DNA from: Tetracentron sinense
Taxonomy: Eukaryota > Streptophyta > Magnoliopsida > Trochodendrales > Trochodendraceae
NCBI GenBank assembly: GCA_015143295.1
Contig: CM026560.1
Location: 4,342,501-4,406,500 of the forward strand
DNA: 64,000 nt
Direction: 5' to 3'
In this document: positions 33,621-46,200 of the stretch, in pieces
How positions within the stretch are numbered: position 1 is the stretch's first letter
How the letters are laid out: every line of letters begins with the position of its first letter
Notes under the pieces: generated by a model
Databases searched by the model: none
What the model saw: only the letters and a program-made list of their open reading frames with translations
Told to the model about the DNA's origin: nothing
Position numbers and translations under genes: made by a program

Positions 33621-34496
33621 TTTTTCCTGAATAATTCACAACTTCAAAATTCAAAGTTTGTGTTTGCATCTCAAACTTTAAATTAATATATCCAAATTAT
33701 GCAAAGTTTTAGTCTAAATTTCAAACACACAGAGTATCAATATACCATATTGATCATTTGATATGAGAAAGTCAAAGGCTAATAAGTTTAAGTTGAAAAT
33801 TCAAACCGGTTTTTGCAAAAAACCCTTACTAGAAGCTCATTTTGAAAAAACCCACAAAACAAAGGGGCCAGGTTTTAAAATGTATAGATTTTGTAGAAAT
33901 ATTTATACCCATGAATTATTTTTAAGGGTATTGCAAAGCAATGGGGTATTTACATATACCTAAAAAATATTGTGGTGTTTACAAAAACCTCTTCAAATAA
34001 CATTGCCAATTACTACCACATCCTCATTTACAGACCCAGATTATAGAGCACCCCATATGCTTGAAGAAAATCACCTCATTTGGAGCATGCCATCATTTAT
34101 CTACAGTTAGTAGGTTAGTAGATAGTTAGGATAGATATGATTAGTGGACTCTTGATCAGTTATATTTTCCCTTGCAGAACTCAAACTGCGCTTGGAGTTG
34201 TCAGCTGTAGAATCATGTCTAGGTGGTGCATTTACGGTGCGGCTGATTGATCTTTAGTTTGCCATTCCTCTGTTGCAATTGCAAAGTGCTGTTTATCTCA
34301 TTAGACTTCCTAAAAGCTTCAGTAGACAAAAGTTCTGGATCATGTTTCAAGCAGGTCGCCCTAGCCCCCTATCAGCAAAGGATGAAAACCCTCTAATCCA
34401 GAAATCAACAAAAGAAAAGAAGAAAAAAAGCATATTTATATTTATAAAAAGAATCAAGAGTCCCTTGTAGTGCTTTGTACACCCAGATGCTATCTA
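33621..34496. other. AT-rich DNA without recognisable gene
   Basis: Short open frames (up to 66 codons) lack any family signature. A run of short TAG-rich direct repeats occurs near 34104-34130. Nothing else is supported. Confidence 0.45.
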
Positions 34497-35701
34497 TCTA
34501 TACTACTCCTATATAGCTGTTGGTTACCACGTGGACACCTTAGAAATCTTCTATTTTGGTTCCAAGTTATTGCCACGTGGACACTCACTTTAATAACACA
34601 TTTACCTCTTTATTCTTTAATTCATCCTCTTTGTCTTCCCAAGAACTACCCCATTTTTCTCTCTAACTCCCCTCCTTAACCCTTCCTCTCATTCTACCTA
34701 TTCGTCCTCCCTATCCATTAGTTCCATCTCTCCATTTCTCTTTTCAAGTAACTCCCCTCATTGACTCTCCATCTCATTCTACCCCTTCGACCCCCCTATC
34801 TATTACTTAGATTAGGGCTTTCCAACCCTAACCAAACCACCTCTCTCTCCAGTCCCCATTAATAGTTAATAAATTATTCCCCTTCATCAAACCCACTACT
34901 TTATCTCTCATTCCATCCATTTATCTTCCCACCCCCACCCACACACACGTTACGCATATGTATCTAGCATAGCAGTTCCGACATTCAAATCCGTTTCTAA
35001 TCCAGTGTTGACAATTAGGCCATGGACAAACAGATTGTAATAGTCTTTTAAATGTTCTATCTAATTTATATTTTATATATTTTTATTTAAATCTTTTGGA
35101 AATATGGGTTGTTTCTTTCACTGTTATTGTTACAAATCCTACAGATATATTGCGTAAATTATGGGTTGGTTCTTAGATTGAGACTCTAAGTTCTTGAGCC
35201 CACCACAAAGTTAGTTTGCAGAAATTGCTACCGATTTTCACCATACTGAAGGTTTCTTTGTTACATCAACAAGAAATAGAAAAATGAAACCATTCAACCA
35301 AAAAAAAGTCATTTAGCTTTAGTTCATCCATGATGCATCAGGGTGTTTGAAAAATTGTACATCATCAAGCAAAATATTTATGGGTACTTTTGATTCATAT
35401 TATGATAGTACTGCGTATAATTTTAACTTTTTAAATGTTTGCAAACATATGGATTTTATTTAATTTATAATTTCTACTATTTGACATTAATATTTATCAT
35501 CTTTTGTTAGTCATGTTTCATTCATGCATTCCTTTAATCATTACCCATAAACCAGTATCTTCATTCAAAAACAGAACCAATAAACATATTACTCATTAAA
35601 TTATTTATTAATTAACTACAATATCAAGGATGTTGTATTAAATTTAAGTGTGAACAATATTGTATGGCGTGCCCGTGCATTGCACGGGGGGTTTTTGCTA
35701 G
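34497..35701 (+). mobile_element. Non-autonomous Helitron (about 1.2 kb)
   Basis: The 3' end has a perfect 8-bp hairpin, CCCGTGCA/TGCACGGG (35672-35688, 1-nt loop), then GGGTTTTTG and CTAG (35698-35701) followed by T. The 5' end is TCTATACTACTCCTATATAG at 34497, preceded by A, or 4 bp earlier in a TCTA repeat. Two CCACGTGGACAC copies lie just inside (about 34528 and 34573). There is no Rep/helicase coding, so it needs enzymes in trans. It ends 43 bp from the stop codon of the helicase gene. Confidence 0.8.
35604..35609 (-). terminator. Candidate poly(A) signal of the helicase gene, inside the Helitron
   Basis: The minus strand reads AATAAA here, 136 bp past the stop codon at 35745. If used, the gene's 3' end is supplied by the Helitron. 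Plant poly(A) signals are loose, so this is only a candidate. Confidence 0.3.
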
Positions 35702-35744
35702 TATATATATATGATGCAAGAATGTTGTGTAGGAAAGAAGGATT

Positions 35745-35833
35745 TTAGGTACTTGAAGCATTCTTTTGTATTCCAGATGATCGCTGTAACCATCGTGAAA
35801 TGCTGAGGCGTCTCGCACCACCAACTCTGATCC
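35745..35833 (-). CDS. Helicase exon 10 (stop codon)
   Basis: After TTTGGATGCAG the frame gives [17 protein letters not shown] and QKNASST, then TAA at 35745-35747. The Arg-rich tail is poorly conserved in the family, so this last exon is less certain than the others. If exon 9 reads past its donor instead, a few non-conserved residues follow before a stop. Confidence 0.65.
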
Positions 35834-37165
35834 CTGCATCCAAATAGAACAGCAGACTCGAGAAAATCATCAATGCAGCACTAGCCAACAAGGTGGCCCT
35901 AAAATGTCGATATCTGAGTTATTTTATGTTACATAGTAACACCAATACAATTGAAACATCAGACACAAGCACAAGCTGTGAATTTTAGATATCCCAATCA
36001 TCTGGATGCAAAACCAACCAGATCATTTCCAATAGAAGAAGTTTAGAATTTCACAATGTTAAGTGAAAATAAATAACTTAAGCTCTCTTGTCAGTTGAGA
36101 AATACCTAAAAAAGGATCACTCAAGCAGGTTTCTAATCTGTAAAATGGTTATTTGCTTGGCTCAAAAGTAGCAGAGTTAAACCATGGCTTCTTATCCAAC
36201 TTTGCTAAGGATACAAGCTGCTTTATTCAGAATTTAAGAGCACAAGCAAGTAGTGTTTAAGAGCTAGGAACCCTGGTTACAGGTGATGGCTTACTTGAAC
36301 CTACTTTTCACTGTAAAACAGGCTTACACAAATATTCAAAATTTGCAAGCTTACCTCCACTCTGCATGGGCTTCACCCTGACAGCTTCATCTGTATTCTT
36401 CATTTTGGACTTGAGGTGATTTCTGATTCCATTGAGAAAACTATTAGTCCTTGAACTAAACGAGAACTTTTGTTTTTAAACATTACCTACTAAACTCCAA
36501 AATGTGTAGGGTGTGCCCCAACTGAATAACAAATGAGAACTGTGGACTAGATATAGCTTTACAAATCTGTCTTCAGGGGACGAGATGATCTGCAGCTTCC
36601 ATTGGTTCAGATGACAAAGCCCCAAACGTGTGCTTGAGTAGGTAAAACTGACCAACTAAGTGACCATAGAACAACAAGCTTCAGAATCATACATCTTCCA
36701 TAATTATTTTGATCATTGGATTGATTGGAATTTTTTCCTATTACTGTGACAATTTATAGAAAATCACTCTAGGCATATTTCAAATTAAAAAATGTTGTAG
36801 ATCCCTTGAGATGTGCATTTTCCAAACACTTTACGACAATATATAGATTACTATACTAAATGATGGCTCAAAATTTAAACTAAGAACTCACCTAGCCACT
36901 CTTGCTGGTGCAGTTGGCTCCTCCCCCAGATTGAGTGAAGCTAAATGACTTGACAAAGATTCAACAGGTTCAGCTTTCTGAAGATTAGTCGGCCAAACAG
37001 AATCCGAACATATTGGCCAACTCATTGGAACTACTAACTTCCTTTAGAAACCAGAGAAAAGCATAAGTAAATTTTCTTTTTCAAGCACAGATTCTGGTAG
37101 GTAACCTGAGTTCGTTATCAGATAAAATGCAAAAATGGTTGTTATATCTGATGCAGATAAACAGA

Positions 37166-37232
<67 letters not shown>

Positions 37233-40200
37233 AAATATTTTTCCCTCTTCCTCCAATGTCTAAGGCATATAAATGATAGCAATTCATAAACAATATAGTC
37301 CTATACATAGCCCAGGGGAAGAACCCACTATTTGGTGGGTTCATTTAAAGAGATCTACTTGGTCAAAAAGTCAACCTCATCAAATATCCTTAACCATTAG
37401 ATCATTTGATTTTTCTGGATGACATTACCATATCCTCTTTGGCCAACCAATTAGACAAATGTGAGAGATCAAAAATAGTTCTCCCATCCCACGTGAGTAA
37501 AATTGAGTGTGGAGTCCAGCCATTCAAGCTGTATTTATTGTGCAGTCATATACCTTTAGATAACCATTAAAAAAAAACAATGACAATGTAAAGGATAAAA
37601 AAGGGGATATAGAACACAGCATACCCTTCGACACATTCGAATTTGCAACGGTTCATATTAGCCACTGTATAATTCCCAAAGAAGATGTTGAGATGCTTTG
37701 CTAGTTTTGGTATATTAGGAGATGGTAAAATATCCCAAACCTTCAACACTTGGATGTAATTCGAATTCTCCTCAAGAACATCGATAGTCCAAACAAGCTT
37801 GAGCAGTCCATTGACCGTATACAACTCCAATGACTGAGAAGTCCCATCCACAAAATTGAGGTTTCTTTGCTTGTGAGGATGGCGCCAACCACTTGAAAGC
37901 TTCATCAGCAGAGTAACCACTTCCTTCCGAGTCTTGACACTCTTTATTCTCGCCATGGATTTCCAAAAATCATCACTGAAGTAGACCTATTTATAATGAT
38001 GAAAATATTACAGGGCCTAATATTTGAGAAAACTGAAAAAAAAAATGATGTACCTCACTAACTAAGGAAAACGAAAACCATTACAAAAACCGAGTTCATA
38101 CAAAGAAAAACTCGAAGGCGTATAGGATACTGGTTGAGTATTTGCTTGGGATGACTCATGCATCCCTCCTTTTCTTTTAAAGCCACTTGAATTGGCATAA
38201 GTCCATAGAGATTTTCAGTCATCCAATGCCTCAAAGCATTGATGGAATAAGAAGAGAATTGACCGGGTGGTAAAGTCATGGAAACACTTCTTTCTTCCAT
38301 ATTTATGCCCGAACAATATGCTACTGTTGAAACATGGATCTTCTAAATTTGAAGATCTCCTATATGGATAATACACATTCCAATTTATCAAGCCTCATTC
38401 TAATTGTTTTGTTCCAAAGCAAAGATATCCACGGGGGGTGGTTCACCCTATTCAGATATTCATAACCAAGAGGTATTGGATTCTCTTTTGGATTGGTTAG
38501 ATCGAAATAAAAGTTATTTGCCGATAGCTGTAAATAATGGTAAAACTTTTATCAGAAATTTAGATGGTCAAGTCTTCAAAGGTTTGTACCATGATCAATC
38601 TAAGCCGAAGTTTGTCATTGGCTCAGGAGTTGATGAAAATTTCAGGCAAGATGACGGCTAGTATTTTCATTGGTTTAGGAAAAAACCAACTTATGTTACG
38701 CCAATCTTTGAATCAGATAAGACTAGCACTCTCACTGTTCATTGAACAAGTAGCAGAGCATAGTCATCAAAGAGCAAGCACTAGGGGGAGCTAGTTCTGA
38801 AAAGCTGATGCGTGCTATCGCGTGTATCAACTCCATCTTCATTTGTCAAAGCCAACCTACTAAGAAAGGGCGGAGCCAGGATTTTCTTGTACCGCGGGGG
38901 GTAACAATGTTATTAATTATTATTGATGGGGTTGTCAAGAATTGGGTACAAAATATTCTTGGTCCAGGAGGTGTGGGGGTTCAGAGGAGGGGTAGCCCCC
39001 CGATTTGTTTTTCTTCTTGAGGGCCAAGTTCATGGGCCATCTCAACTATTTGTGTCCATTTGTAAAGAACCTTTTTTTTTAACGTTAGGGCTGGAGCAGC
39101 TGCTCACCTTGCCCATGGCTATGCCTTCTTAAATTAAATAACATAGTATAAAACTTAATTTTTTTTAAGGGGACCACTGCTCCCATCCATTGTAACAAAA
39201 AACGCCGTTTTTTTATTTTTGTTGAAAAAATCGCGTTTTATTCGCGAATTTTGGAGTTGCTGAATGATTCTGCGTTTAAATCGCAAATTTTTAAAAAAGC
39301 GGCATTTTTCCGAATTATTCGCGTTTTTTACGAATTATTCGCGTTTTTTTAGGAATTATTCCTTAATTTCCCGAATTATTCAAAATAATTACTTTTTTAA
39401 AAATATATTTTAATCAAATTGTTCCTTATATGTTTATAATTATTAATTTACTTTTTATTTTTTCCCGAATTTTCCGAACTTGATCCCTGCCGAATTATTC
39501 TCGAACCCCGACTTTGTCACTATGCCCCCATCCATGCCTATGCCTCTTAAATTTAAAAATATAATATAAGTTTATTTTCTTTTCTTAACAGTTTCATGAG
39601 GGGGGCTAGCCCCTCTCGCCCCCTGGCTCCACCCCTGCCTCTACGGCCCCCATTAGTATAAACAATTTTCCCCAAAAAGTTCAGCACCCCCCGGCCCCAT
39701 GTGGAGGCCCCTGCCACTAAGTAACCTACTTGACTTCAAGAATAGGACCTCTTGTTATTTACCATGATCAACATGTGATGAGCTTGTCAACAATAAGTAG
39801 GCAGTGAGCACAGGAAAATCACCGCTGGTAACTGTATGTCGAAGAAAGCAATTAATGGACAGTAACTTGACTGCTGTACAAGAAGCATTTTGCATGGAAG
39901 AACATAATACATCTCAAGCTGTTTAGAAGAATAAGCTATGAGAAGGAAGCAGCATACCTTCCACCTTGCGTTTCTGAAAACTAGAGAATCCATATTAAGA
40001 AAATCATAAAGTTGGCCATGCTCGACCAAGGCAGCTAGGATTGCATCAACCAAACTCTTGTCCTCATCAGCGATATAGAAGCACCCACGATCCTTTGCAT
40101 TAATGACTAATTCCTTCCAAACAGAACCGCTGTTAATTAAAGTTTGCCCGTTCCCCAAAATCCAAAGGCAGTACCTACAACAGAGCAACCTAACCTATTA

Positions 40201-43200
40201 TTTGCAACTTGAACATTTTCCCAAAGAGAATCAAACATGAATGAGCTGCAGTGCATTGTAATAGGAATTATACCTTGCTCTTGTTAGAGCCACGTTAGTC
40301 CGTTGAGGATTGGAAAGGAAACCCACTGATCCATTCCCATTAGATCTGACTGTAGAGATTATTATCACATCCTCCTCACCACCTTGAAACCCATCAACGG
40401 ATCGAACACTCACAGTGAAGTTACTGTTTGTGCTGTATTTGTTTCCAAGTTTCTCTTGAATTGCAAAAACTTGAGCCTTGTATGGGGATATAACACCAAC
40501 ACTAACCCTCTGCCTTTTAGCAACTGATGCTGTAACAGTAAGAATTATCAAAATCTCCATCCCAGTGATTAAGAGGTAAAAGTAACCACATCTATGTGGA
40601 AGTATGCAGTGATGTTTTTATACATGCACGATTGCATGTAGATACGAATGGATGGTTAGTGACGTGTCTATATTTGGAAATTTTGATTAACCAAAAAAAT
40701 CAAACATTTAGGATAATATTTGAGGTCATGGTTTATGGTTCAGGGTTGATTGACTTGATTCTTTCTCTTTTTCGAATCTTACAAAACATTAAAATATGAT
40801 TATTCTCATAGAACCTTCAATCAATTGACAATAAAACATACCTTTGAAAAGCTTGCTCACTACCTCCGAAACAACGAATACCTCAGCCATATTTTTCAAG
40901 CTTTGCCCACCATGAAATTCCTCCTTCCCATAAGCAACATTTATAAATGAATAGGACCCATACATCTTTCCTTGAAGAAAACTTCTTTCATAACTTCTTT
41001 CTTTGACATTTGGAGCATCTAAAATCTGTTTGCTGTAGAATTCCTTATTCGGGAATAAGCTTATGGATGGATGCATTCTGTACTGGATATTAAGAAGGTT
41101 CTTCTTTTGTCCCAACAACACCAACCTTTGGAACAGACTTCTTCCGAATTCAGCTTTCTCAGAAATCTAATAAATGTAAAATTTTCAAAAGCATAAAAGA
41201 ACTATGTATGATTTGCAAATATGAAGGAATGCACGCAAAGAGAAAAGTTGAACCTTGCTTTTAACCATTGCGGGAAGTTGCCTCTCATCACCTATGAGAA
41301 TGGCATGCCGGATATCAGGAAGTTGTAGGGGGATGGCCGACTCGCATTCTTTAAGCTGGGCAGCCTCATCAATAACCAACAGCTCAAATGGTGTCATCTC
41401 AGGTGTGTACAATTTAGCAGAACTTGAAGCAGTGCAGAAAACCAGGCAAGCATTCGTCAAACAAAAATCTCTGATTGAAATTTCAGAAAAGTTGGGAACA
41501 GGAATTGTTCTACGAAGGAATCTGAGGATACTAATGCACTCGTTTCTGGTCGTACTTAACATTAGTGTGGTAGAGCCAAGAGATTCAAGCAAATTGAGAA
41601 CTCTAATCATGTTTTCTACAACTCCTACTGAAAGGAAGGAAGTAGGCAGGTGGGTACACAAATTTACAATACAATGTTGCAGGCCCTCCTTCATGTAACC
41701 AAATCTTTTCTTGACAAATTCCCTAAACGCCAAAATATTGTCACAAGTTTTGTCAAATTCACCATTATTATTCTTGTTTTGAGAAAGATGAACCACTTTT
41801 TTCTTACACTTCAATTGTTTCTTGATTTGAGCAGGAACCTTCTCCTTCCATCTTTTCATCTCTTGGTCTTCTTTTAAGTTTTGAGGAATATCCTCTTCCT
41901 CCTTTTTCTTATACTTCAATTGTTCCTCGCTTTGGGCAGGTACCTTCTCCTTCCATCTTTTCATCTCTTTGTCTTCTTTTAAGTTTTGAGGAATATCCTC
42001 TTCCTCCTTTTTCTTATACTTCAATTGTTCCTCACTTTGAGCAGGAACCTTCTCCCTCCATCTGTTCTTTTCGTTTACTTTCAAATTTTGTAGAAGATCC
42101 TCCTCCTTTTTCTTATACTTCAATTGTTCCTCGCTTTGAGCAGGAACCTTCTCACTACATCTGTTCTTCTTTCCGTCTTCTTTCAAATTTTGACGAAGAC
42201 CGTCCTCCTTTTTCTTATACTTCAATTGTTCCTCACTTTGAGCAGGTAGCTTCTCCTTCCATCTTTTCATCTCTTTATCTTCTCTTATGTTTTGAGGAAT
42301 ATCCTCTTCCTCCTTTTTCTTATACTTCAATTGTTCCTCGCTTTGAGCAGGAACCTTCTCCCTCCATCTGTTCTTCTTTTCATCTTCTTTCAAATTTTGA
42401 CTAAGATCATCCTCCTCCTTTTTCTTATACTTCAAATTTCCCTCGCTTGGAGCAGGCACCTTCTCCTTCCATCTTTTCTTGCTTTTGTCTTCTTTTAAGG
42501 TTTGATCATTCTTTGATTCTTCTTTTAAAATTTGAGGAAGATCCTCCTCTTTCAATTGTTCCTCACTTTGAGCAAGAACCTTCTCCTTCCATCTTTTCCT
42601 GCTTTTGTCTTCTTTCAAGCTTTGATCGAGAACCTCCTTGCAAATATCATTATTCATTTCTTCTATTAAGTTCTTAGAAAGATCCTCCATCTCTTTCTTC
42701 TTATACTTCAATTGTTTTTCGTTTTGAGCACAAATCTTCTCCTTCCCTTTTTTTTTGTTTTTGTCTTGTTTTAAGTTTCGATCAACATCCTCCTCCTCCA
42801 CATTTTTCTTTCTTATACCTTCCAGGTACCAAAGGTACTGTTTTCTAGGATTTTCAAGCAACCTTATCATTAAATTTATACGATGTTCCCACCCAGAGTG
42901 TGGAGCAAAGCACTCTTCAAGACTATCAACACGATAATCAAGAAATACATCAAAAAGGTCGTCGTGGTCATCAATCTTCATACGCTCCCCATTCCCAAAT
43001 AAAACAATATCTCCCAATCCGTAACTTTCATGTTGAAGTGAATCCCTAACCAACCTCAGGAGGCGAGTAGTAACTTCCACTATTGCAATGTTAGTCGGGG
43101 CACATGTAAGTGTTCTGCATTTCATCCTTAGGAATGCCCATAACAATGAACCAACTGTTTTTGTTTTCCCTGTACCTGGAGGGCCCCAGATAAGTTTGAT

Positions 43201-46200
43201 CGATTTTTTATGATTGCATCCCCTTGTTGCAATAGAGCTTAACACTGCATCCATTTGGGAGTCATTCAGATTGAATGAGTGTAAATCTGCTCGCAAATTT
43301 GAATCAGCAACATTGTAATCTTCCCGATGAGTGCATAGAGTGCAATTACCACCAACCTGTCAAAAATAAATGTAATCAAAATCAAGGATCCATGTAATAA
43401 ATTTCATTTATGTAGTTCAAAACAAAATTTATACTTATAATTCTAAGGTGGTGCGCATTGTAAACTTGTGGAATTGTTAAAGCGTAAGATACCTTACATC
43501 TGTCTTCTCCTTTTATATATTTATACAGATTTACAAGTTTGAGTGATAACAAATCACATAGAGAAAAATAAGGAATTTACAACAGAATAGGATATGTTTA
43601 GTTTCCTTTGATTTAGGTAACTTCTTTGTGTAGGAGTCTGTAGGAATAGAAGGAGATTAGTATTCATGACTATCGGTTATGTAGAACCCCGGATCTTGGG
43701 TTCACTATGTGGTGAATAGTGCAGTGAATAGTGTTGGAATGACCAAAAGGCCCTCCTCCTTGTATTTTGATGTTTGATGAATGAATGGGGGTTTAATATC
43801 AAATTAAGGTGTAATGAGTATTTGAGAATGGTCCTAAGGGTGTTAGAACAAGAGTGGAAACACTCTTAAGTATCAAAAGATGGAAAAAAGGAAAGAACAG
43901 GAAAAAATGGCAAAGATGCATAGAGGCTGGTCGACTGCCCCTCCTAGGCGGTCGACCACCTGTATGGAAGTGGCCCAAAATGGGGCCACGGTAGGATTTT
44001 TGAGAAGGCCGGTTGAGCGCCCCTCATAGTTGGTCGACCGACTGTCTCCAAAAAGGGGATTTCAAGGGGTTTACAAATTGCCGGTCGACCGACTGTGGGT
44101 TTTTCAGGCCATTTTGCTTGGCCAACCTACTTTATGCTTTATGGGATATTTTGGGGGCCTTTTGGGTGTTTCACCAAACCCCAAAGGGGCTATATAAACC
44201 CTATTTCGTGGGCAAAGGGTTACACAACCCTTCGAGCAAATTTGAGAGAAAAAAAAGAAGAGAAAAGAGAGAGAGAAGAAAGGAGGTTTGGCTTGAGCTC
44301 AAGGTTCTGAATGTCGATATCACTCGACATGACGAGCTGCCAAAAAAAGATATATAGAAGATATATCGAAAAATATATCGTTTATCGGTGATTTTTGGAA
44401 TTAGCAAAAAATTGGGCAAAATATGAAATTTTGCAATGAAAATTCAGGAAATGTTAAAATAGATGTTAATATACCTTTTAGAATAAAAACATTGAAAAAA
44501 ATAATAATGTACCTATGAAATGCAATGAGAAGACAGCAAAGATGTGCGTTGACGAGTGACAATAACGCATGATTGATTCATGTTTAATTCATTTCTTAGT
44601 TAATCATAAATTCATAATTTATAAGATTCATAATATTAAAAATATACATAATCAACTCCTATCGAACTTTTTTTTGTAATGATTATCCTTGTTAACATAT
44701 TTAAGTAATATTCAGTATTTTATATATCATTGTTAGTGAAATAAGTTATGTTATTTGATGATTTGATCGATGTTACTATGTATATTACTTAAAATTATTA
44801 GCTATTAATAATAATATAACATTGTTCAAATTCTTAACTAAATATTATATACATAAATTTCAAGTATAATCCTTAAAATAAGAAAAAGGTCTTATATTAA
44901 AACTTTTAATACTTTTTTTTAAATTGGGGTATATAAATCAATATTATTGAATCTTAACCATAGTTAAAGGGAGTTAAAAGGGAACATGTTAATTTTTTAA
45001 AAAAATTGTAAAAAACCAAAGTTAGATGTGTTAGAGAATCTTAAGCATCTAACCTTGGTTATTAGAAAAAAAATTAGAAAAGATAAATGTGTCCCTTTTT
45101 AACATCTTTAACAATGGTTAAGATTCATTCACCCTTAGGGTTAAAATATCTAACCTTGGTTTTTAGAAAAAAATAAAAAAAATATAATTTAACATGTCTC
45201 TTAATTCCTTTTAACCATGGTTATGGTTCACTAACCCATAGGATTAAAGCATCTAACCTTGGTTTTTAGAAACAAAAATTAACGTGTCATTTGATTAACC
45301 ATAGTTCAAGAGCAGTTAAAGAGACTTTGTAAGACTATAAAATATCTTAAGAGCATAATAGTCATTTGATTAACAATTACAAGGGAAAGTCTAACGGAAC
45401 TATGGATTGAGGTTCTTTGTCTATTGGAACAATGAGTTAATTTGCAAAACTGTTATAGATAACAGTGTATTTGTAAAGTGGGGGAGAATGTAGCAGCTGA
45501 TATGCAAAAAACCCCTTAAAACAATAAAAGAGAATGTTATTAACAGAGTGAAGTTAGCATAACCCTTTTTAGGGTTTAAACCAAGCCTTTCGAATCATTC
45601 GACGATTTCAGGAGCAAACCCAAAAAAAAAAAGGAGCATTGCAGAGCTCGGAAATGAGGAAGAGGGGAGAGAGGGGTACGGCGAATCGGCGATGGCTTTG
45701 CAATCGGTGAAGGCGAGGCGATGGCACAGGTATGTACCCACGGCCAAAACCCTCTTCTTCCTTCTTTCTTCTCTACTATCTACGCTCGTCTCAAACCCTT
45801 TTTTTTTTTTTTCTAAATCAAGTGTCAAGATTGATTTCTCTACAACTGCAAAAAATGGGGGATTTTAAAAAAAAAAAACTTGATTCATGGGTCTTGGTCT
45901 TTATTGGTGGGTTATCGGCAATATATCGTCGATAACCCACAATATCATGTAATTTTTTCTTTACACGGTATAGATGTGTCAGAAGGTGGCGACACCGAAA
46001 AATATCGGCGATATATCGCCGATATTCTCGATATTTAGAACCTTTCTTGAGCTTGGGTTTTGATCCAAAGTCCGTTCTCGCTAGCCGAAGTCCATTCTAA
46101 AGCGCTCGATCGTAGGGAAACAATCCTAGAAAGGTAGATACACTCTACTATGTGATTTTGTTGTAATTCTTATTGAAAAACCAATATATTAAGTATGAAA

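Larger units (their letters stand above)
37987..39957 (-). other. Helicase intron 6 with nested TIR insertions
   Basis: It has GT-AG borders (AAG/GTATGC at 39957, TAAATAG at 37987). It contains an unidentified 85-codon forward frame (38404-38661), an inverted-terminal element at 38867-39636 and, inside that, a 336-bp insertion. Nothing in it resembles an extra helicase exon. Confidence 0.8.

Noticed and set aside
38404-38661. 85-codon open frame in intron 6 as a separate gene
   Set aside because: It has a coding-like look but no recognisable domain and no start context, and it lies within an intron next to transposon ends. It is recorded only as intron content.
41255-42937. Forward open frames opposite helicase exon 3
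   Set aside because: They are antisense shadows of the helicase exon and its repeat, which lacks stops on the other strand by composition.
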